A DNA stretch of 64,000 nt from Colletes latitarsis (taxonomy: Eukaryota > Arthropoda > Insecta > Hymenoptera > Colletidae): assembly GCF_051014445.1 (NCBI RefSeq), contig NC_135140.1:14687501-14751500 (forward strand), given 5' to 3'. Made by a program: the position numbers and the translations under genes. The notes under the pieces are model-generated. The model did no database searches and was not told the origin of the DNA. It was given only the letters and a program-made list of their open reading frames with translations. Below, piece by piece: positions 1 through 10,066 of the stretch. Position 1 is the stretch's first letter; each line of letters opens with the position of its first letter.

Positions 1-2
1 TC

Positions 3-683
3 GAACTCCCGAAGATGAGGTTGGAGAAATTCGACGGGGATTCGTCGAAATGGGAACATTTCGAAGATCTATTTACCGCCGGAGTAATCAACAACCCCAC
101 TTTAACGGATGTACAGAGGTTACAATACCTGAACACCTGTATAACCGGGAGAGCCGCAGCCGCTATCGCATCGCTTGCGATAACGGATAAAAATTTCTCA
201 GTGGCGTGGACGACCCTGAAAACAGAATTCGGGCTCCCACGCTTGGTGCTGATCAAGATTCTTGATCAGATACTGAGACTATCAAAAATCCGAAAAGGCG
301 ACCTGGCGAGTGTTCAGCAGGTCACCATTGGCTTTCGGCAAGCACTCGCTATACTTGCTAAAAAAGGAACTGTGGAAGAGCAGCTTAGCTGGCTGCTAAC
401 ACACGTCGTAGCAAGTCAATTTGACGCTACGTTGCAAGGGGAATGGGAACGATCCCTCAAGATGTCAACGGAATATCCGTTGATTGAGGAGATCCTGAGA
501 TTCCTTGACCAGGAAGCACGCGCTATGACCGTCATTGACGAACATAACCGCAAAACTGCCTCAAAAAAGGAACATAAGCCACGAGTACGGAGTCATAACG
601 CCGTCGTGGGCCCCCCCCCCTGCGCAGCGGAAGTGCATAATTTGCGGACAAACGCATGCACTGACCGAATGCGGTGCATTTAA
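3..683 (+). pseudogene. gag: gag region of BEL/Pao element, 5' partial, frame ends after a C run
   Basis: The frame is already open at the left edge (E-L-P-K then M at 15), so the ATG at 15 is internal rather than a start. Residues from about 1 to 190 match the BEL/Pao gag type (DUF1759-like): a FDGD..W..F..LF start, then a helical region with TDVQRLQYL and LDQILRL. This protein packages the element RNA in a cytoplasmic particle. The match is lost just after the ten-C run at 611-620. Beyond it, this frame runs about 20 unrelated codons to TAA at 681-683, while the zinc knuckles of gag continue in the next frame. Pao elements normally carry gag and pol in one frame, so this is a frame break or a sequencing error in the homopolymer. 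Programmed frameshifting is less likely. Confidence 0.75.
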
Positions 684-3600
684 GAGTTTTTCCACAAGAG
701 TGCGATACCAGCTCATAAGGGACAGACAAGGGTGTATAATCTGTCTGGCCCTAGATCATGACGCAAAGGGTTGCCGGAGCCAACACGTTTGTTCGAGATG
801 CAGTGGCAGGCATCATGCCCTGTTGCATTTCGAGCAATACGAAAGAGAGGCTCCTAGCCAAAAGCCGAAAACGAAATTTTCGAACGGCAAGCGTGAGGAG
901 CGGCGGGATAACGCCCCTCCACCGCGCCGTACGGCTAAGGCGAGAGCCGCCGATACCTCGACGACGCAAGCAACGACGTCACGGGCTACTACGTCACACT
1001 GTACTGCGAGTACAGACGTACCGAGGCCGGTGCTGTTAGCTACCGCGATCGTACGAGTGTACGGAGAAAACGGCGCGTCGCGTTTAACTCGCGCGCTGTT
1101 GGATCAAGGGTCCGAGACATCCTTCATCTCGGCGAGATTGAGGAATGACCTCAACCTCCCGAGGAGGAAAACCTCAGCCACGGTATCGGGCTTGGGGGGT
1201 GGTCGAACCCAACAAATTAAGTACAGTGTAGGGTTAAACCTGGGAGCGGCTAACGGGGTTACCCCGATGGTTTCGGCCAGAGCATACGTCGTGTCAAAAA
1301 TCACGAACTATGCCTCGCCGTGTGTAAACGTGTTCAATGACGACGCGTTACGAAACCTTATGCTCGCTGACCCCGAACCCGCGTCCGGACAAAACATTGA
1401 AGTTTTGATCGGCGCGGATCTGTACGCCCAAGTTATTCGATCGGGATTCCGACGAATAGCGCCCGAAGGGCCAATTGCACAAGAAACTGCATTCGGCTGG
1501 ATATTATCCGGACCAATAAATGCAGCAAGCAAGGCCCGGTGTCACGTGCGAACGTTGCATTGCAACGTACTAGAATCGCTGGATTACGCGATTCGACGGT
1601 TCTGGGAAATTGAAGAAATTCCCTCGACCTCAGTGCTTACAAAAGCTGAGGAAGAGTGTGAAACTCATTTCCAAAAGACTGTCGCACGGGATGCAACGGG
1701 ACGGTTTATTGTCCGATTGCCGTTTAACCATCCGAAACCGGAAGAAGCGCTGGGAGATTCACTCCATATCGCTCTCTCCGCGTTGACCAGGATGAGAAGG
1801 AAATTGGACAAGGATCAGACCCTCGCACGAGAATATGAAGAATTTCTCGCGGAGTATGAGTCGTTGGAACACATGACTCGTATAGAGCCCTCTGAAAAAT
1901 CCAGACTCTACATTCCGCATCGAGCGGTTATCCGAACGGAGAGTGCAACCACCAAACTGCGAGTCGTGTTTAACGCGACCAGCCGTACGGTGGGCGGACA
2001 ATCCCTGAACGACATCCTACACGTAGGTCCGAAACTGCAGAACGACATCACGTCTGTTTTGACGAGATGGAGGCTGTACGAATACGTGCTGGTGGCCGAT
2101 ATCGAGAAAATGTTTCGGCAAATTCTCGTCGCCCCGCAGGATCGTCGTTTTCAGTGCATCTTATGGCGCACACCCGAAACCGAAGTGCTTAAAGCATTCG
2201 AGTTGAACACCGTTACGTACGGAACGGCGTGTGCACCGTATTTATCGATGCGTACTCTGCTCGAGTTGAAAAAACGGGACGGTGACAGATTTCCTCTCGC
2301 CGCTCCGATACTCGAGAAAGATATATACGTTGATGACGTATTTATGGGGGCACCCGACACGTCCTTGTTGGAAAAAATTCGTATTCAAGTTTGCGAACTC
2401 TTACAGGGCGGCGGGTTTAAATTGAGAAAGTGGGCTGGTAACTCGCAGAAATTACTACGAAACATCCCACAAAGCTCTCACTCCCACGCTGTCGACCTCA
2501 CCTTGTTCGATGATTCCGAACTCAAGGTGCTTGGATTGCGATGGATACCATCGGGAGATTATTTCTATTTCAACCTGCAACGGTTCCAACCGGCTGCAGG
2601 CCCGATTACAAAGCGAACTTTGTTTTCTGAAATAGCCAAACTATACGATCCGCTCGGCTGGTTATCACCAGTCGTAATTCGCGCGAAGATTTTGATGCAG
2701 TCCCAATGGCTGGAAAAAATCCAGTGGGACGATCATGTCTCCGCGAATACGCTAAAAACGTGGAACACGTTTTGCGAGGATTGGAGCAGTTTGGAAAAAG
2801 TAAAATTTCCCAGATGGATCCGTTACGGAGCAGATGCAGTTTCGGTGGAATTACACGGATTCTGCGATGCTTCACTCGGAGCGTACTCGGCCGTCACGTA
2901 TTTACGCGTGACGACCATGACCGAGGAAATTTTCACAACCTTGATCATGGCAAAAACGAGGGTGGCTCCGATTAAAACGCAGTCAATTCCGATTCTCGAA
3001 TTGAACGGAGCCGTACTGCTTACCGAGCTCGCAGTGCACGTGGAACGGTCATTGTCCATAAAAATTGACCGTATAATCTGTTGGTCAGATTCCACCATTG
3101 CACTAGCTTGGTTGAAAAAACATGCTTCGACTTGGAAGGTTGTGATAGCCAACCGAGTCGCGAAAATCCAGACCTTGCTTCCGAAAGCTGAATGGAGACA
3201 TGTTCCCACCCGCTTCAATCCCGCGGATTTGAATTCGCGCGGTGTCGAAGCGGAGGAGCTCATTCAATCGAAGCTGTGGATTTCTGGTCCAGCATGGTTA
3301 AGACAACGAGAGGAAAATTGGCCGAAAACGCCTGATTCCATCGATACGACCGAGGGCAAGCGCATTCCGCACGCCCACGTTGCAACTCCAGACAAGGAAT
3401 GGGAATTTGTATTCCGATTCTCAACCTGGAGTAAGCTACTTCGCGTGACTGCATATTGTCTCCGATTACGTAGACCGATGCAAGGTGAGCGAAGGTCGTT
3501 CGATGCCAACGTTGTCGAAGCATCAGAATTGAAGCTGGCCAAGGAAAGAATCGTCCGCTACATCCAGCGAACGCATTTTGCGGGCGAGTACCAGTGTTTA

Positions 3601-4929
3601 AAAAAGCACAGGGAAATTCCCGCAAAATCTCCGTTAAAAAGTCTGAACCCTTTCCTCGACACGAATGACGTTTTGAGGGTCGGTGGACGACTGGAGAATG
3701 CGACGCTGGCATGGGAAGCGAAGCACCCCATAATTCTGCCAAAACACCATGTGTCTACCATGATAATTCGGCAGTGCCACGTAAATACGTTGCACGGGGG
3801 CTTGCAGCTGACGATATCCATGGTAAAGCAACAATTTTGGATCCTCGGTTGCCGAACCACGGCTCGCAAGGTCATCCATCAATGTATGAAATGCGTAAGA
3901 TGGAGGGCACAAACCTCCACGCAAATCATGCAGGATTTGACCCCAGAACGCAGCCGTGCAGCAAGGGCTTTTTTAAACTGCGGAGTCGATTATGCGGGAC
4001 CGTATAAAGTCCGCGACTCCGCGGGCCGAGGAAAAACAGCTCATAAAGCGTATATCGCAGTTTTCGTCTGCTTCGCTACAAGGGCCATACATATTGAACT
4101 CGTCCATGATTACACGACGAGTGCATTTTTGGCTGCATTGGATCGGTTCATGGCCCGACGAGGAATCCCGTCTTGCATACGCAGTGACAATGGGACAAAC
4201 TTCGTCGGTGCAGATCGCGAATTGAGAAAACATTTCAATAAGGTGTGTAAAACGCCGGAAATGCAAAACCAATGCGGCGAAAAGGGCATTCGGTGGCAAT
4301 TTAACCCACCCAGTGCCCCCCATTTCGGTGGGATGCAGGAAGCCGGAGTCAAATCTGTGAAGCATCATTTAAAGCGCATCATAGGAGAATTCACTCCCAC
4401 GAGCGAGGAATTACAGACGTTACTCTGTAAAATCGAAGCCAGTTTAAACTCGCGACCGATTGCCGCTCTGAGTGATAGCCCTGATGATTATGCGCCGCTC
4501 ACACCGGCACACTTCCTAATTGGAGGGCCCATGATGGCACCCCCGATGGAATCCGTGGAAAATGCTAATATTTCGCATCTGACTAGATGGAGAACTATGC
4601 AAAAATTCCACGAGCAGCTCTGGAGGCACTGGACAAGAGATTATCTCATGCACCTCCAGAACCGCTACAAATGGCAGACGGAAAATACACGCCTAAAAAA
4701 GAATGATCTTGTTTTAGTGCAGAATCCTCTCCTCCCCCCGAATCAGTGGGAAATGGGAAGAATAGAGGAAGTATTTCCGGGAAAGGATGGGCATGTACGT
4801 GTAGTTAAAGTACGTACAGCCAAATCCACATATACGCGACCAATTACGCGATTGTGTACGCTGCCTGTGGCTGAGTCTTTGTTTGAGTCACCTTCGGCGA
4901 CGGTTCCCGAAGCCGAGCAGGTGATCTAA
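611..4929 (+). CDS. pol: gag C-terminus and pol polyprotein of BEL/Pao element
   Basis: A frame of more than 1400 codons ends at TAA 4927-4929. The frame is open from about 535, but it resembles the family only from the C run onward. In order it shows: zinc knuckles (CIICGQTHALTEC, CIICLALDHDAKGC) near 631-830; an aspartic protease with LLDQGSETSFI near 1096, where DQG replaces the more usual DSG/DTG; reverse transcriptase with LVADIEKMF near 2090 and the active-site YVDD near 2327; RNase H with GFCDASLGAYS near 2857 and CWSDSTIALAWL near 3080; an integrase zinc domain (H..H..C..C) near 3740-3900; the integrase core with VDYAGPY near 3985, RSDNGTNF near 4178 and an E near 4337; and a DUF5641-like tail with NQWEMGRIEEVFPG near 4740. 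All catalytic positions that I can place are present. The enzyme set copies RNA into DNA and inserts it. It has no ATG of its own and depends on the gag start. Confidence 0.9.
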
Positions 4930-5143
4930 ACAAAACCGTTCGAGTTCGAAAAGGCAAGGATTTTGGAAGGTGAGAACGGTTGATTCTCACCGGCCACTTG
5001 TCTCCTGTGCGAAAACGAAGAGTAGGGGGAAAAATCCGCCAATCTCGTTATCGCTTAAGGACGGGAACAATTAGCTTAAGCTAACGCCCCTAAATCGAAA
5101 TTCGAACGACACCTTACCGGCATAGATCAGTCACTAACAAACC
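4930..5143 (+). other. spacer between pol and the second ORF
   Basis: About 214 non-coding bases. It contains a short inverted repeat (GGTGAGAACGGTTGATTCTCACC near 4970-4992) and a purine run (AGAGTAGGGGGAAAAA near 5020-5035) that could be a polypurine tract, although no TG-starting LTR follows it directly. Confidence 0.4.
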
Positions 5144-5797
5144 ATGGAGCCAGAGAGTGCACCAGCTACCCCGGAAACCGGTATGTCTTCACCCGGTTTC
5201 GACATCGCGTTTGAGCGTATCCTTCAGCTGGGAGCGCTGGCCGAGGCCCCCCAGCCGAAGCTCGAGCAAGGTGAACCGACGCCCACAACGAGCGCGTGTA
5301 GTGACATACCACTGGTATTCCCAGTGGGTCGCCGAAACATCACGGTGCCGGCACACATACCACAAACCACAAGGCGGTACAAGTGTTTGGTACCAGGTGG
5401 GCGCTACGTCCTCCGGTGGGCAAAGGACGGGTCTTTAAAGTCCTGCCTGTTCCGAGAGGACGTACCCCCAAAACCGGAAGGACCTCTGCCCGTCGCGTCG
5501 ACATCGACCGCTGCACCGGAACCAGCGAATACGCCGGCCACAACGCCGGTGGAGAAGCCGCGGCCCGCCAAGCGGAATCGACGCCGCACGCCCTCCGCGA
5601 CGGAAAAGTTGGAGGGAAAGCAGAAAATAAAGAAACCGGAAACGAGAAAGGAAAGAAGGAGGAAGCGGCCTGGCAACCGACGTGAGGCACCGCCTAGCGA
5701 TGATGCCCTACCAAAGGCGGCCATTCAGGCCATCCTCGCTTCCCTGCAGATGCTGCAGGGAAAAAACTCCGGCGGACCCTCCAAAAAATGTAAGTAA
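5144..5797 (+). CDS. second ORF of the BEL/Pao element, basic proline-rich protein of unknown function
   Basis: 217 codons from an ATG in a strong animal context (ACCATGG) to TAA at 5795-5797. Residues 1-55 are acidic and rich in P, E and S. Residues about 60-105 form the only part that looks folded (RYKCLVPGGRYVLRWAKDG, then SCLFREDV). Residues about 120-185 are rich in P, T, K and R with several R/K clusters that could act as nuclear localisation or nucleic-acid binding signals. A short possible helix (AIQAILASLQMLQG) follows near the C-terminus. There is no signal peptide, membrane segment or cysteine pattern, so it is not a typical env. It lies 214 bases after pol in the position where some LTR elements carry an extra gene, and it would need a subgenomic or spliced RNA. 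I do not recognise a family. Confidence 0.6.
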   Translation: MEPESAPATPETGMSSPGFDIAFERILQLGALAEAPQPKLEQGEPTPTTSACSDIPLVFPVGRRNITVPAHIPQTTRRYKCLVPGGRYVLRWAKDGSLKSCLFREDVPPKPEGPLPVASTSTAAPEPANTPATTPVEKPRPAKRNRRRTPSATEKLEGKQKIKKPETRKERRRKRPGNRREAPPSDDALPKAAIQAILASLQMLQGKNSGGPSKKCK

Positions 5798-6100
5798 TTT
5801 ACATATTTTCCTTACTGTCTACGCGCCTACTCTCACTCGGATCTTGGCCGATCGGTTCTATCGCTCCCTGGTTCATTGCACGAGCCGTGCAAGGGGGGCG
5901 GTATGTTTAAAGATTTGCATAATGCCGAGCGATTGTCCTCGGCCGCGATTACCGTTAATCCTGTTAACGTACAATTCGAAGGAGATTATCTCTAATAGGA
6001 TTTGTACAGCAAACAGTGATAGAAAAACGCGTGTATTACTAGTTTTTCTGCCATCGGTAACGGCTCATTACCTTCGATTCGAGTGTGCTAACGGTGTTGA

Positions 6101-6108
6101 TGACGTCA
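6101..6108. promoter_or_regulatory. CRE-like palindrome in the presumed LTR
   Basis: A perfect TGACGTCA, the consensus site of CREB/ATF-type bZIP factors. It is in the presumed U3 part of the LTR, where an enhancer would be expected. Function is inferred from the motif alone. Confidence 0.35.
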
Positions 6109-6607
6109 GTACCGTGCGAGAGTAGCGCGTAGAGAATTAGACAAAGATCGACTGCCGAAATTTGGACAGCGCCGCGGAACGGCTAATTGGAGCAACGCGG
6201 CGACGTTTTCGGCTGTCAATCGACACAGTCTCACAACGACTTCTGAAGAAGGCACATCGGCTCCCGATCGTGTCCGAACAGATTTCGAGCGAATCTCGAG
6301 AGTGAAATTCTCGAGATAAAGCTAGCAGACAATTAACCAATAAAGGGTGCAACGAGTCGATGTTCAGTCTGGTGCGGGTCCTCTGATTGACCTCGCACAG
6401 CTGAGAATTCATTAAAACTCAAACTAGCACTCATTAATTTAGTCTTTGCTTATCAAACGAGTCGACTCTCGACTCGAATAAAAGCATTCAGGAGTTTCGT
6501 TCGGGAAAGTCCCAAACAAGCTCAATTTCTATTTTCTGTCTAGTTTGGAGGGCTCGAGAATACACCAATAAGGTGCTCGACCCCCCTCGTGCAGTATTAT
6601 TTTGTCG

Positions 6608-6670
6608 TTTCAAGCGTATAAACGTTTGAAACACAGAGAAGTGGGCGAATACCGTTCAAACTTCTCTGTG
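6608..6670. repeat. two adjacent inverted repeats in the presumed LTR
   Basis: TTTCAAGCGT (6608-6617) pairs with ACGTTTGAAA (6622-6631) around a 4-base loop with one mismatch. Directly after it, CACAGAGAAGT (6632-6642) pairs exactly with ACTTCTCTGTG (6660-6670) around a 17-base loop. Two abutting hairpins could be an RNA structure of the element or a factor-binding site. Confidence 0.6.
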
Positions 6671-7530
6671 ATTGTCGTTCGGCTTAGGAGACACCAAAGG
6701 GAGGCACCTACGTGGTGAACCTCGAGGTGGGCTCACTGGAGTCAGGTCAGCGTCCACTTCGGACGCTTGACTTTCGGTCTTCGATTCCTTCCCTCTACAG
6801 ACCCCGCCGGTGTAACGCTTAGAGGAGCACCTGTGCGGAGAGGTCAAGGAGTCGCGGGTCAGGCCCCCACGTAGTTCAAATACTGTCACGAATCACATCG
6901 AGTGGTGCATTCGTGCAGTGAACCACGTGCTGTCGGGCTTCGCAGTACAATTCTCGACCAACAAGTCATCTGTTGGAAGGTTAAAGAGAAGCCGCAGATC
7001 GACGGTCGTGCCGTTGTACTGCAGTGCGACTCGACGCACAGACTCCGTGGGCATACTCACGGGATCAGTGCATTTGGAGCCTTACAACCTCCACTTGCAT
7101 CCCCGTCCACTAGACAATCGACTCAGTTCGGCGTCGAAAGGAAATTTAATTCTTTTCACGCCAGATATTAAATACAGTCCACTTGCGAGCTCGTATATTA
7201 CGAGCGAGCGAAATTCTCCGCTCCTATACATTCGAATATCGAAGCCAGGAGCGTGAGGACACACACGCGGCGAATATACGTGTAACGTGTTTACGTGTCT
7301 AACACATTGCCGTGTTTTTATGTTCACAGAATCTTGGCCTACCTCAACGTGCCGGTTCCGACCAAGAAATCGTGGAAAACAATTCAATAAGCATTTTCGT
7401 TGTTTCTAATTGTTTATTTTATTTTTATTTTTATTTTTATAATAAACAGTTTTTGAAAAAGAAAATCTTAAGTTCCCAACTCACTTCCCACAATAAAAAT
7501 CCGATCCCTCTATCCGGACTTCGTCGTTAA

Positions 7531-8970
7531 AAGCATCAGCTTTTTAACAATATGCTTTTTCAGAGAAATGTATTTTTGAACGACAAATTCAACTACGTAA
7601 GCTGCTTATGGATTTTTCTGAAAGCTGCTTACGTAACAAATTGGTTTTATACCTCTAACAAGGGACATCACTTAAGTGGAACGCGCTGATTTTTATTGAA
7701 TTTACGTGCAAGATAATTCTTAGAAAAATATTTCAAAGTCGAGGATTAATGATATATTTTCCCCAATATCTCGACAACTATTCTGTCTAGAACAAACTGT
7801 TCGAGCAAAAATTAACTACGCAAGCAATTTTCAAAAATATCTTTAAAAAATCTAGTAGAAATCATTTAAATTAAAACTTAACTATTTACTCGGTGGAAAT
7901 GCTGTATCTGTAGCTCTAATTGATCCGATGGTCTACGAAAAAAATTATAATAAATACACAATTTGTTAATCCTGAACAATCGCAGAACACTGTCCGTAAC
8001 ATTTTACAAACGCGAGAATGTTTCTAGCAAATCACGTATTAGCGTGCCCGATCGAAAGCTTTTTGCCAGGGGTTGTATTTCCGGAACGACGCATCAAAAA
8101 TGCCGCGAACCGCAAAGGATTAATGCCTGGCTACAAGCTTGTCCCACATTCGATAATCACCCTATACGTTTTACCGAGTTTAATCGGTAATTATCGACAA
8201 AGTACGTCGGTGCTGTCGAGAACGCTTTTTCTTCGTTTTCGCGTTTCATGAAATTCTATCAAATTCCTCGCGGCGCGCTCACTCGTTTCGCCGATAAACA
8301 CGGAACGAAACTATTTTAATTACGCGACCGGCCCCGCTAGATTTAATTTACCAGCGTGCACGTATCGTTTCACGGATAGGCGCGGATTTGTTTCCTGCGA
8401 TCACATTAAGGTCCGTCTTCCGTCCGGTCGCTGTAAATTTCCACCCTCCCTAATTATGCTCCCGCTTAGTCGTCGGCTCGCGCACGCGGGATACTTTTAA
8501 TGAGAAAAATGCCGGGCGGTAACGATTCGCGGAGGCGGATGCGTCGTTTTGATAAATCTTGAAACGCGCCCGGCGATAGAAACGATCGCGAGAACCGTTT
8601 TTAATTTCCCATGCACGCTCGCGCCGACTTTATATTAACACGGTCCGCTGGCTCCATCCCGCGGACGTTTCCTTTTTATTTCAATACCGCGGATTGCAAA
8701 TGTGATTTTGCCTCGCGGATTACCGTACGTTCTCCCGAGCAAACACGTTCCTCTTATCTGACATGACCTATCTTCGCGATAAATAAAGCATCCGATTGGT
8801 TAAATAATCTTCCGTTCCGTTACATACACTCCCGTTCAGAAGTTACTGGACGGTTATCGTATCTTGACACGTGTACGGGCAAACAAAGTAATCCGTTGAT
8901 CTCGTTTAAGAATTTATCTACCAAGAATACCGACAAACAGTGGAATCAGCTGCCTCGGACGCCATTAGAC
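7531..8970. other. no gene seen
   Basis: AT-rich DNA in which no frame looks coding. It holds an inverted repeat (TACGTAAGC at 7594-7602 against GCTTACGTA at 7627-7635) and a GC- and CpG-richer block at about 8240-8720 without a usable frame. Confidence 0.5.
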
Positions 8971-8972
8971 TG

Positions 8973-9018
8973 TCGAGCACTTGTGAGAGAGACAAGAGCG
9001 TGGCCCTCTGGTGGCGAG
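8973..9018 (-). promoter_or_regulatory. CTCF-like motif within a short repeat, copy 1
   Basis: The minus strand of 9003-9014 reads CCACCAGAGGGC, a full match to the published CTCF core consensus CCASYAGRKGGC. Just upstream is TCGAGCACTTGTGAGAGAG, which recurs at the other two sites in this window. CTCF is an insulator and chromatin-architecture protein conserved in many insects. Binding here is not shown. Confidence 0.4.
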
Positions 9019-9980
9019 AACTGGAACTGTCGCACGACAACGTTACACTTTACTACTTAATTTACCTATCTCATAGTTATTGTGCTAATGACTAATACGT
9101 CTACTATTTATACAGTTCACTTTCAACGTTACCACTATGCTCTTTTCAGCCATTTTTACCTGCTGAACTAACCAGAAAAGAATTCTTTCGAGAACACTGA
9201 CCAGGTGTATATCCATTGACACGAACCTTATAAACTTCGTGATTTACGTTCTACGTTCTCATCTCAAAACCTTCTGACCAAACTAAATTACGACTCCAAG
9301 AGAATTAAGTTTGAAAATCGGTAGAGGAGACCTATACGCGCAGAGTTTGGTCCGCGAACTCGGTATTTGCGGGAGATTCTATTTACGGCGCATTAAATAA
9401 ATTGGCTCGCCCCTTAAATAAATAACGTCAGGCACGTGCATTTTTCTACGATTACAGAACAGGTTTCCGCGGCAGGTTTCCTCGGGCGGGACGAGACGAA
9501 CGATGACAAATCAGGGATTTATGTAATGGAGGCAACATCCGCCACGCGACATCCTGTCTGTCTGGTCTATTATACCTGTTTCATCAACGAGCACGTTTCT
9601 CTATGGGCTTATGTAACCGATTGTTCGACAGACGAGGAAATTACCGGACTTTCGTGGCGTTCGATTCAATTTCCATTCGTTCAAAAGTGGTCCTTTAGGA
9701 CCTCCGGGGACGCGTGGTAACGTTTCAGTCGAATTGAAACGATCGAACGTTTTGTTTTACGATAATTCGTCGCATCCATGGTGAATTGCGATCCTTTGTT
9801 CGCGAGAAACGTAACGTTATCATTAATAATATTATTATTATATTTTTTTTTAAGTTTCAGTACATATCACTGTGTGTGGCGCTGTGGAAACTTGTGAGAA
9901 TCTTGTAAGAGGACAGAAAAGGAGAGTCCTGCTAGTGGACTCACCAGTAAGGCTTCCTAGCAGGGATATTGGGAAGTCGT

Positions 9981-10018
9981 TCGAGCGCTTGTGAGAACGC
10001 TCTCCCTCTGGTGGCGAG
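9981..10018 (-). promoter_or_regulatory. CTCF-like motif within a short repeat, copy 2
   Basis: 10003-10014 repeats the core (CCACCAGAGGGA on the minus strand, one mismatch to the consensus) after TCGAGCGCTTGTGAGAA. A further CTTGTGAG lies at about 9890. A nearby inverted repeat (CCTGCTAG near 9930 and CTAGCAGG near 9957) adds structure. It lies 1 kb from copy 1 in the same orientation. Confidence 0.35.
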
Positions 10019-10066
10019 CACAGGAGGCGACGCCACACTGTGGATACACAACTTGCAGATGTCATA

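Larger units (their letters stand above)
1..7530 (+). mobile_element. BEL/Pao LTR retrotransposon, 5' part outside the window
   Basis: One element explains the first 7.5 kb: the end of gag, a complete pol, a second ORF and a long non-coding 3' region. The order protease, reverse transcriptase, RNase H, integrase, together with the gag similarity (LPK..LEKFDGDSSKWEHFEDLF type), identifies the BEL/Pao group. GC content is clearly higher than in the DNA after 7530, which is the main reason for placing the right edge there. The 5' LTR, primer binding site and gag start lie before the window, so LTR identity and target-site duplication cannot be checked. Pol has no internal stop, which suggests a young insertion. 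The right boundary is uncertain by at least 100 bases. Confidence 0.85.
5798..7530 (+). repeat. non-coding 3' region and probable 3' LTR of the BEL/Pao element
   Basis: No gene. The region is richer in G+C than the flanking genome and has promoter-like and polyadenylation-like signals as expected of an LTR: a perfect CRE (TGACGTCA, 6101-6108), AATAAA at 7441-7446 and 7492-7497, and two adjacent palindromes at 6608-6670. A candidate left end is TGTAAG near 5789, and candidate right ends fall at 7490-7530. With one LTR visible, neither end can be fixed. An acceptor-like stretch ending TTCACAG precedes 7330. Confidence 0.45.

Noticed and set aside
535..729. Separate upstream start for pol at about 535
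   Set aside because: The codon there is ATT, and the protein resembles the gag family only after the C run, so pol has no start of its own here.
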